A DNA stretch of 64,000 nt from Actinomycetota bacterium (GTDB lineage: Bacteria; Actinomycetota; Acidimicrobiia; Acidimicrobiales; RAAP-2): assembly GCA_021324355.1 (NCBI GenBank), contig JAJPJD010000006.1:1-64000 (forward strand), given 5' to 3'. A model generated the notes under the pieces. That model was given only the letters and a program-made list of their open reading frames with translations. It searched no databases and was not told the origin of the DNA. Below, in pieces: positions 8,977 through 15,621 of the stretch. A program made the translations under genes and the position numbers. Every line of letters starts with the position of its first letter. Position 1 is the first letter of the stretch.

Positions 8977-10185
8977 TCAGGCCACGCCCCGCGCCACCGG
9001 CGAGCCGTCGGCGAACGCGTCCTGGTCCTCGGTCGAGTCGCTCAGGTTCTCGAACTCGATGACCCCCATCTGGGTGAACTTCTGCCGGAGCCAGCCGTCG
9101 GCGGCATCGAGCAGGCCGAGCTTGCGCAGGTTGGGCACGATCCGGGAGAACAGCAGGATCTGGAAGTCGTCCTTGGAGGGGTCCTCCCGGCGCGCGATGG
9201 TGACGACGTCCTCCCACGGGACGCCCATCCGCTCCCACACCTCCTGGGAGCGCAGACGGTCCCGCATCCGCACCGCGGCTTCGAAGGCGAACTCCTGGCG
9301 CTCCCGCAGCTCGGCTGCCGACAGCTGCGAGTAGAGCTCCTGGAGGCTCAGCACCCCGAAGGCCACGTGGCGGGCTTCGTCGGCCATCACGTAGCGCAGG
9401 ATCTGCTTGAGCAGCGGCTCCTCGGAGATCTGGTGCATGAAGCCGAAGGCCGCCAGGGCCAGGCCCTCCACCATGATCTGCATGCCCAGGTAGGTCATGT
9501 CCCAGCGGGAGTCGGCGATGATGTCGTCGAGCAGCAGGCCCAGGTGGGCATTCATCGGGTAGTGGCCCGACATCTTCTCGTCCAGGTATCGGGAGAACAC
9601 CTCGACGTGGCGGGCTTCGTCAACCACCTGGGTGGCGGCGTAGTACTTGGCGTCGATCCACGGGACGGTCTCGACGATCTTGGCCGTGCACAGCAGGGCC
9701 CCCTGCTCGCCGTGCATGAACTGGCTGAGGGTCCAGTTCTGGCTCTCGATCCCGAACTGGAGCCACTCCTTCGGGCCCCACTTGGCCAGGGAGGTGCCCT
9801 CCAGCATCGCCTCGTCCCAGCCCATCTGCTCGGGGTTGGTGGCGAAGTTGGCCATGAGGGTCGCCTCCTGGTCGACCGGCGTGTCCCAGGGGAGGTCGGT
9901 GCGGGCGTTCCACTGGGCGGTCTTGGCCTTCTCGTAGAGCTTGTCCAGCTTCTCGAGCCGGCCCTTCTCGTAGTTCCAGGTGAACTCGGCCTCGCAGTTG
10001 TCCTTCACCCGGTGGTAGCCACTCGGCTCCTCCCGGCCGACCAGCGACAAGATGGCGGTCAGGTCGTTCACGTCGGCCCGGCCGATGATCTCCTCGGTGC
10101 TGCGCATCACCACCTGCTCGGTGCCGTTGGCGTCGGTGCCCATGGCTCCCTCCGTTGTCTCGTTGGTCTTGGTCTCGTTGGTCAT
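8977..10185 (-). CDS. Ferritin-like diiron protein (R2/AurF-like)
   Basis: 402 residues, soluble. Its core is a four-helix diiron bundle with two copies of the E--H signature: EQGALLC followed by VVDEARHVEVF, then EGLALAAFGF followed by MADEARHVAFG. Each repeat supplies the carboxylate and histidine ligands expected of R2-like or AurF-like (N-oxygenase) proteins. Actinobacterial relatives are generally labelled only as ferritin-like domain proteins, and the substrate is unknown. The start is the ATG at 10185, with GGAGG nine bases upstream. It overlaps the stop of the preceding tetR gene by ATGA, so the two form an operon. A lipid or amine substrate controlled by the TetR protein is an inference only. 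Confidence 0.85.
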   Translation of the reverse strand: MTNETKTNETTEGAMGTDANGTEQVVMRSTEEIIGRADVNDLTAILSLVGREEPSGYHRVKDNCEAEFTWNYEKGRLEKLDKLYEKAKTAQWNARTDLPWDTPVDQEATLMANFATNPEQMGWDEAMLEGTSLAKWGPKEWLQFGIESQNWTLSQFMHGEQGALLCTAKIVETVPWIDAKYYAATQVVDEARHVEVFSRYLDEKMSGHYPMNAHLGLLLDDIIADSRWDMTYLGMQIMVEGLALAAFGFMHQISEEPLLKQILRYVMADEARHVAFGVLSLQELYSQLSAAELRERQEFAFEAAVRMRDRLRSQEVWERMGVPWEDVVTIARREDPSKDDFQILLFSRIVPNLRKLGLLDAADGWLRQKFTQMGVIEFENLSDSTEDQDAFADGSPVARGVA

Positions 10186-10892
10186 GACTCGGTCGCCTCC
10201 TTGTGGGACTGCCGGGCCCGCTGGGGTCCTGCCCTCCCTGGGCCGGGCGGATGCAGTGCCAGGACACCCGGGACCACGTAGCGTCCGACCAGCGCCGCCA
10301 CGTCGTCGGGGTCGGTCACCTCGAGGAGGCCACGGCCCGGGGTGAGGAGGTAGCTGACGACGATGCGGGTGGCCCACTCGGCGGCCCGGGCCGCCTGGTC
10401 GGGCTCGAGCCACCGGGCCAAGAAGGGGGCGGCGAACTCCGAGGCCACCGCCAGCACCCGGTCGAACCGGCCGAAACAGAGCTGGGAGAGCACCAGGCCG
10501 GGCTCGGTGGCCGCCACCGCTGCCAGGGCCGCGTGGCCCCGGAGCCGGCGGGCGGCGGTCACGATCCCGGCCACCAGCGCGGCCTCCAGGTCGGCGGCCT
10601 CCCCCATCGCCACCGCCAGCTCCGAGAAGAGCCGGGCCACCTCGGTGTCCACGATGGCCGCCAGCACCTCCTCGCGCCCACCGGGGAAGAGGCGGTAGAC
10701 GGTGGCCCGGGAGACCCCGGCACTGGCGGCGAGGTCGTCGAGGCTGGTGCGGAACCGGCCGGTGCGGGCCATGGACGCCAGGGCGGCGTCGATGATCCGG
10801 ATGCGTTGCGAGGAGCGGTCGCTGGTCCCCAGGCGTCGCAGGGGCCGGGACGCCGCCACCGCCGGTCGCTCGATCCCGATCACCCCCACCAT
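10182..10892 (-). CDS. TetR-family regulator, upstream of the diiron gene
   Basis: 236 residues with an N-terminal TetR helix-turn-helix (RIIDAALASM, then TSLDDLAASAGVSRATVYRL and FPGGREEVL, about residues 33-80) and a helical ligand-binding C-terminal part. The ATG at 10892 lies 3 bases from an 8+8 bp palindrome that overlaps a strong promoter, so the protein very probably represses its own operon. It is translationally coupled (ATGA) to the ferritin-like diiron gene. The effector cannot be inferred. A GNAT-like gene is divergently transcribed from the other side of the operator and may be co-regulated. The basic C-terminal tail (RQSHKEATES) is likely unstructured. Confidence 0.9.
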   Translation of the reverse strand: MVGVIGIERPAVAASRPLRRLGTSDRSSQRIRIIDAALASMARTGRFRTSLDDLAASAGVSRATVYRLFPGGREEVLAAIVDTEVARLFSELAVAMGEAADLEAALVAGIVTAARRLRGHAALAAVAATEPGLVLSQLCFGRFDRVLAVASEFAAPFLARWLEPDQAARAAEWATRIVVSYLLTPGRGLLEVTDPDDVAALVGRYVVPGVLALHPPGPGRAGPQRARQSHKEATES

Positions 10893-10895
10893 GAC

Positions 10896-10929
10896 TGAGA
10901 CGATAGGGCGAAATTCGTCTCATTGTCAA
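10896..10929 (-). promoter_or_regulatory. TetR operator overlapping a perfect -35/-10 promoter
   Basis: On the minus strand a consensus -35 TTGACA (10929-10924) is followed by an 18-base spacer and the -10 TATCGT (10905-10900). Seven bases later comes the tetR ATG, so the transcript should be leaderless. The inverted repeat TGAGACGA (10896-10903) / TCGTCTCA (10915-10922), with 11 bases between the arms, lies between and over the promoter elements. This is the position expected of an autorepressor operator. Confidence 0.75.
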
Positions 10930-10998
10930 CGCGCCGTGGCGTGAGGACCAGGGGGAACCACCAGCTGGGACCGGGAGACCACTAGCGTGGTGGGCTCG

Positions 10999-11841
10999 AT
11001 GGCACGGGTGCGCCCGAACCGGGTCGACAGCATCGCACCGGCCGGCAGCGGGGCCGAGCCGGACCCCGAGGGGCTGCGGTCGCTGGCTGCCCAGCTGGCC
11101 GCTGGTGCCCCCGAGCCGCTCGGGGTCTACGCCCTGGGGCCGGGAGCGCCCGAGGCGGCCTTGGCCCGGTCTTTGGAGGCCCGGGTGCTGGCCGAGGCGC
11201 CCGGCGGCCCGACGGCGGCCGAGGCCTTCGCCCCCTACGACCACGCCAGCCTCCTGCTGTGCGTGCTCGACCACCACCGGCGGTTGCCAGCCGGCATGGT
11301 CCGGCTGGTCCTGCCGTCGCGAGCCGGGCTCAAGACCTGCAACGATCTCGGCCCCGCCTTCTCGATCGACGCCGACCGGCTGTTCGCGGCGTGCGGCTTC
11401 GACTACGACCCCAACCACACCTGGGACGTGGCTGCCATGGCGATCGGGCCCGAGTACCGGACCGCCGCCTTCTCGGGGCTGGTGACCATGGCGCTGTGCC
11501 AAGCCGTCTCGGTGCTCGGTGCCCGGCTCGGCTTCCCGTGGGCCTTGACCATCCTGCACGTGCCGGTGCTGCGGATGCTCCAGTGGAAGCTCCACCGGCC
11601 GTTCCACGAGTTCGAGGGGGTCGAGCCCCGCCCGTACCTCGACTCCCCGGCCAGCCTGCCGGCCTGGATGCACCTCGGCGAGTGGCACCGACGGCTGGCC
11701 CAGCGGGACCGGGTCCTGCAGCGGATCATGGTCGAGGGCACCGGGCTGGAACCGGCGGTGCGGCCGCCCGACTGGGACCGAGCGGCCGAGCTCGCAGCCG
11801 AGGTCAGCGCGCTGGCCGACCTGCGCCTCCATCTCCGGTGA
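10999..11841 (+). CDS. GNAT/autoinducer-synthase-like protein, function unknown
   Basis: 280 residues from the ATG at 10999; GTG codons at 10987 and 10990 are alternatives, but a -10-like TAGCGT at 10983-10988 overlaps the first. The pattern resembles the acyltransferase fold of FeeM or LuxI-type proteins: an early conserved EARVLAEAPGG, then YDHASLLLCVLDHHRRLPAG leading to MVRLVLPS, then WDVAAMAIGPEYR, which looks like the acyl-CoA-binding strand and pyrophosphate-loop region of GNATs. No signal peptide or membrane segment. It diverges from the tetR operator and overlaps the convergent GGDEF/EAL gene by 38 bases. The family call is tentative. It may be a stand-alone counterpart of the N-terminal part of the fusion enzyme at 929-3811. 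Confidence 0.65.
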   Translation: MARVRPNRVDSIAPAGSGAEPDPEGLRSLAAQLAAGAPEPLGVYALGPGAPEAALARSLEARVLAEAPGGPTAAEAFAPYDHASLLLCVLDHHRRLPAGMVRLVLPSRAGLKTCNDLGPAFSIDADRLFAACGFDYDPNHTWDVAAMAIGPEYRTAAFSGLVTMALCQAVSVLGARLGFPWALTILHVPVLRMLQWKLHRPFHEFEGVEPRPYLDSPASLPAWMHLGEWHRRLAQRDRVLQRIMVEGTGLEPAVRPPDWDRAAELAAEVSALADLRLHLR

Positions 11842-14173
11842 CCAGCCGCAGCCCCTGGCGGGGCGAGATGGCCCGCAGGGTCGGCACCACCTCGTCGTCG
11901 GGGACCGGGCGGGCATACAAGAACCCCTGAGCCAGGTCGCACCCGAGCTCCCGGAGCACCTGCTCCTGGCGCTCGTGCTCCACCCCCTCGGCCACCGTCA
12001 CCGTGTCGATGGCCCGGGCCATGGCCACGATCGCGGCAACCAGAGTGGCCTCGGGGGCGTCCCCATCAACCAGGGGCTCCACCAGACGGCGATCGATCTT
12101 CACGTAGTCCACCGGGAACTGGCGCAAGGAGGCGAGCGAGCCGTAGCCGTGGCCGAAGTCGTCCACCGCGATGCGCACCCCCAGCTCCCGGAGCCCGACC
12201 ACCAAGGCCACCCCGTCGGCTGGCCGGTCCATGAGGGTCGACTCGGCCAGCTCGAGGCAGAGCGCGTCGGGGGCGAGGCCGGTCTCGGCCAAGACCCGAC
12301 GCACTCTGGCCAACAGGGTGTGGCTCTTCAGGTGCAGGGCGGACACGTTGACCGAGACGAACAAGCCCTCGGCGCCGGGGACCTCCCGCCAGCCAACCAG
12401 GCGGGCCGCCGCCTCTCGGACCACCCAATCCCCGATCTCGGTGAGCAGGCCGGCTGCCTCGGCGCACTCGATGAATGCCGACGCTGGCACGAGCCCGCGA
12501 GTGGGGCGCTCCCAGCGAAGGAGGGCTTCCAAACCGGCGACGGTCGGCGGCCCCTCTCCCAGGGTCACGATCGGCTGGAACGCCAGGCGCAACTCGTCCC
12601 GCTCGACTGCCTGGCGCAGGTCGTGCTCCAGGGCGAGGCGGTCGGCGATCCGGTCACGCATCGAGGGGTCGAACCGGACCACCATGTCCCGGCCGGACTC
12701 CTTGGCCTGGTACATGGCGGTATCGGCATCCCGCAGCAGGCTCTCGGCGTCCGTGTCTCCTTCGGTCCCCGACCCCACCGCCACCCCGACGCTGGCCGAG
12801 ACGGCGAGCTCGGTCCCGTACAGCGGGAAGGGTGCAGCCAACACCCCATGGGCGAGCTCGGCCTCCCGCGCCGCCCCCAGGGGGCCGTGGACCGGGAAGA
12901 CCACCACCGCGAACTCGTCCCCGCCGACCCGGGCCACCAGCGCCCGACGGCCGAACGCCCGGGTGAGCCGCTCCCCCACCTCGACCAAGAGCCGGTCCCC
13001 GACGCTGTAGCCATGGGACTCGTTGACCAGCTTGAACCGGTCGAGATCCAAGAACACCACCGCCACCTGCTCGCCGGCCCGGGCGGCAGCACCCAAGGCA
13101 GCGGTGATCGCCTGCTCGGCCGCGGTCCGGTTCCCCAGCCCGGTCAGCGGATCGTGGGTGACCTGGTGGGCCAGCCGGGCCTCCCGCAGCACCGCGCTGC
13201 GGGTCGCTCGCCCGACCCGCCACGCTCCGAGGCACCCGGCCAGGGCCGCCGCGCCGACCAGGACCGCCTCGGCGCCGCCGGGCCGTCCCGGATCGGCCAG
13301 GCCGGCGACGGCCAGGGCCGCCGGCACCAGCACGACCACCCCCAGGCGGACCCCGGGCTCTGGTCGCTCCCCGGCTGGCGGCCGACCCCCGAACAGGCGC
13401 CGGACCGTCGGGTGCAGGAAGGCCGCCGCCAGGCAGCCGGCCCCTACCAGGTCGAGCACGCTCAGGAGGGCCCCCGGGACGGCCGCCCGCCCCACCTGGG
13501 CGACGAGGTCGAGCGCGCTGGCCGCAGCCAACAGGGCGGTGGCCGCAGTGAGTGCCCGGGCGGCCGGGGTGCGCGGCGCACGAGCCAAGATGCCGACCAG
13601 CGCGACCGCCAGCGCGTCGATCGCCAAGGCGGGTGGCACCGCCAGGACCGCCTGCTCGGTCCCGTCGGCCGGTCGGCCGAACACGGCCGGACCCACCACG
13701 GTCAGCCACAGCAGGGCGTACGCGCCCACCCCGGCCACGGCGCCGTCCAACACCGTGTCGAGGTTGGCCCGGCCGTTGGGGTACGGGGCGCGGGCCAAGA
13801 CCGTGACCGCGAAGGCCACCAGGACCCAGCCGGCCAGGACCACGACGTCGCCGGCCAGGGGTCGCCGCAGCCCCAGGACCCCCTGGGCGTGCTCGGCCAA
13901 GCGGAGGAACCCGCCGGCAGCCAGGGCCGCGGCGCCGATCAGGAGGACCTCGAATGGACCCCGCCGGGGTGGGGCGTTGCGGCGGATCCCCACCGCCATG
14001 GCCACCAGCGCCGCGACGCAGCCGGCGGCGACCAGCGCCGGGCGGAGGTCGGGCGGGTCTCCCGCCACCGTCGCCACCGCCAGCACCGCCGAGCCGCCGA
14101 GGGCACCCCAAGCCACCCGCCCGGGCACCAGGCGCCCGGGCGGACGGGACGCAGGCGCGGCCGGTCGAGCCAT
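11804..14173 (-). CDS. Membrane-bound GGDEF/EAL cyclic-di-GMP protein
   Basis: 789 residues. The first about 320 are hydrophobic, with around eight to ten predicted membrane helices separated by short Arg-rich loops and no recognisable sensor fold. The GGDEF domain (about 335-500) has an intact GGDEF at 417. The I-site RxxD is missing (RRAL occupies its place), so product inhibition is not expected. The EAL domain (about 515-770) keeps EALLR at 549, NVSALHL, VKIDRRLVEPL and EGVEHERQ. The usual DDFGTGYSSL reads DDFGHGYGSL, which retains the metal-binding aspartates. Both activities are therefore possible. It overlaps the convergent GNAT-like gene tail to tail by 38 bases. Confidence 0.92.
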   Translation of the reverse strand: MARPAAPASRPPGRLVPGRVAWGALGGSAVLAVATVAGDPPDLRPALVAAGCVAALVAMAVGIRRNAPPRRGPFEVLLIGAAALAAGGFLRLAEHAQGVLGLRRPLAGDVVVLAGWVLVAFAVTVLARAPYPNGRANLDTVLDGAVAGVGAYALLWLTVVGPAVFGRPADGTEQAVLAVPPALAIDALAVALVGILARAPRTPAARALTAATALLAAASALDLVAQVGRAAVPGALLSVLDLVGAGCLAAAFLHPTVRRLFGGRPPAGERPEPGVRLGVVVLVPAALAVAGLADPGRPGGAEAVLVGAAALAGCLGAWRVGRATRSAVLREARLAHQVTHDPLTGLGNRTAAEQAITAALGAAARAGEQVAVVFLDLDRFKLVNESHGYSVGDRLLVEVGERLTRAFGRRALVARVGGDEFAVVVFPVHGPLGAAREAELAHGVLAAPFPLYGTELAVSASVGVAVGSGTEGDTDAESLLRDADTAMYQAKESGRDMVVRFDPSMRDRIADRLALEHDLRQAVERDELRLAFQPIVTLGEGPPTVAGLEALLRWERPTRGLVPASAFIECAEAAGLLTEIGDWVVREAAARLVGWREVPGAEGLFVSVNVSALHLKSHTLLARVRRVLAETGLAPDALCLELAESTLMDRPADGVALVVGLRELGVRIAVDDFGHGYGSLASLRQFPVDYVKIDRRLVEPLVDGDAPEATLVAAIVAMARAIDTVTVAEGVEHERQEQVLRELGCDLAQGFLYARPVPDDEVVPTLRAISPRQGLRLVTGDGGAGRPAR

Positions 14174-14183
14174 CGATCGACAA

Positions 14184-14189
14184 TTATCC
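14184..14189 (-). promoter_or_regulatory. Candidate -10 for the membrane GGDEF/EAL gene
   Basis: GATAAT on the minus strand ends 10 bases before the ATG at 14173, an A/T-rich spot in an otherwise GC-rich gap. The leader would be at most a few bases. No clear -35. Confidence 0.4.
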
Positions 14190-14218
14190 AGGTGGCGCCA
14201 GCCGTCCGGTGGGATGGC

Positions 14219-14794
14219 TCAGTCAGGCGGCGCGATCCCGCCCAGCAGCTCGGCCCGCACCAACCGAGCCACCTGCTCGGGGTCCTCCAGGTCCCAGCGA
14301 CCAGGGGCAGTCATGTACGAAAGCACCATGCGGGCCAAGAAGTCGGCCGCAGTCTCGATGTCGACCTCCCGAGCCAGACGGTGCCGCTCCAGGTACGGAC
14401 GGAGGAACTCGGCCACCAGGGCGATCGTGCCCTCGGCTCGCACGGTGATGGCCGGCAGGAGGAGCTCGGGCTCGGTTTCGAGGACCCGCTGGAGGACCTC
14501 GTGGTCGACGATGGCCTTGTGGGCCAGTGGGAGTCCTCGCTCGAGCACCTCCTCCAGGGTGGTCGCGTCGTGGACCGCGTCGTAGAGGCGAGCGAAGAAC
14601 CGGTCGTACTCCCAGCCGACCACCGCCGCGATCAGCTCCTCCCGGCCGCCGGGGAAGTAGCGGTAGAGGGTGGACCGAGAGAGCCCTGCCTCCTTGCTCA
14701 CGTCCTCGATGGAGGTCTTGGACAGTCCCCACCGAGCGACGCAGGCGTAGGCCGCCTCCAGGATGCGCTGGCGGGTCGGGGCCGGCAGCACCAC
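14219..14794 (-). CDS. TetR-family regulator downstream of dapB
   Basis: 191 residues from a GTG at 14794 (GTG at 14791 is equally possible). The TetR helix-turn-helix is clear: TRQRILEAAYACVARWG, then TSIEDVSKEAGLSRSTLYRY and FPGGREELI (about residues 6-55). The C-terminal helical domain ends in an acidic tail. The gene begins 5 bases after the dapB stop, so it is probably co-transcribed with dapB and possibly with yfhO upstream. It belongs to the same FPGGREE-type branch as the TetR at 10182-10892, which suggests paralogy. No operator was found immediately upstream, so its targets are unknown. Confidence 0.88.
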   Translation of the reverse strand: MVLPAPTRQRILEAAYACVARWGLSKTSIEDVSKEAGLSRSTLYRYFPGGREELIAAVVGWEYDRFFARLYDAVHDATTLEEVLERGLPLAHKAIVDHEVLQRVLETEPELLLPAITVRAEGTIALVAEFLRPYLERHRLAREVDIETAADFLARMVLSYMTAPGRWDLEDPEQVARLVRAELLGGIAPPD

Positions 14795-14799
14795 CCAGC

Positions 14800-15609
14800 T
14801 CAGCGCTCGAGCAGGGCCAGCAGGCCCACGGTCAGCCCCGGGCGGCCGGCCACCGAGCGGACGGCGAGGAGCACGCCGGGCATGAAGGAGCGCCGGTCGA
14901 AGGAGTCGTGGCGGATGGTGAGGGCCTGGCCAGCCGCCCCGAACACCACCTCCTGGTGCGCGACCAGGCCCGGCAGCCGGACGGCGTGGACCCGGATCCC
15001 ACCGGGGCCGGCGCCGCCCCGCGCGCCCTCCAGGGCGAGCGCCGAGGTCGGGTCGGGGGCAAACGGACCGGCGCCTCCGGCCTCTCGGGCAGCAACGATT
15101 CGCTCGGCGGTGTACAGCGCGGTGCCCGACGGGGCGTCGACTTTCTGGTCGTGGTGGAGCTCGACGATCTCCACCCCGTCCATGACCGGGGCCGCCAGCT
15201 CGCAGAACCGGACCAGCAGGGCCGCTCCTAGCGCGAAGTTCGGCGCGACCACTGCGTTGGCGGCCGAGCGGGCGAACAACGCCTCGGCCCGACGCAGCAC
15301 GGCCGGCGGGATGCCGGTGGTCCCCACCACCGCGTGGACCCCGTTGGACGCGTACCACTCCAGCCGCTCGCCGACGCCGGCCGGGGAGGCGAATTCGACC
15401 GCGACGTCGGCCGACGAGCTGAGGAGGGCGTCGAGACCGTCGGCCACCGCCAGGTGGGGCGAGGGGCCGTCCAGCAGCTCGGAGAGGTCCTCTCCGGCCG
15501 CAGCCGGGTCGATCGCGCACACCAGCTCGAGGTCCGGGGCCTCCTGGACGGCCTCGAGCACGGTGCGGCCCATCCGGCCGGCGGCACCGACCACGCCAAC
15601 CCGGAGCAT
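14800..15609 (-). CDS. dapB: 4-hydroxy-tetrahydrodipicolinate reductase
   Basis: Reduces the DapA product with NAD(P)H in diaminopimelate/lysine synthesis. 269 residues: an N-terminal Rossmann motif VGVVGAAGRMG at 4-14, FASPAGV and GTTGI at the hinge, and the catalytic ELHHDQKVDAPSGTA at 150-164. The C-terminal part has FDRRSFMPGVL. The ATG at 15609 lies six bases after a TAGGGT hexamer, predicting a leaderless transcript. That -10 overlaps the stop codon of the upstream YfhO-type gene. In many actinobacteria dapB follows the M16 protease directly; here the YfhO gene intervenes. Confidence 0.96.
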   Translation of the reverse strand: MLRVGVVGAAGRMGRTVLEAVQEAPDLELVCAIDPAAAGEDLSELLDGPSPHLAVADGLDALLSSSADVAVEFASPAGVGERLEWYASNGVHAVVGTTGIPPAVLRRAEALFARSAANAVVAPNFALGAALLVRFCELAAPVMDGVEIVELHHDQKVDAPSGTALYTAERIVAAREAGGAGPFAPDPTSALALEGARGGAGPGGIRVHAVRLPGLVAHQEVVFGAAGQALTIRHDSFDRRSFMPGVLLAVRSVAGRPGLTVGLLALLER

Positions 15610-15615
15610 TGCCCG

Positions 15616-15621
15616 ACCCTA
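15616..15621 (-). promoter_or_regulatory. -10 element for leaderless dapB mRNA
   Basis: TAGGGT on the minus strand, six bases before the dapB ATG. Its first three bases are also the TAG stop of the upstream gene. No strong -35 is visible. Confidence 0.5.
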
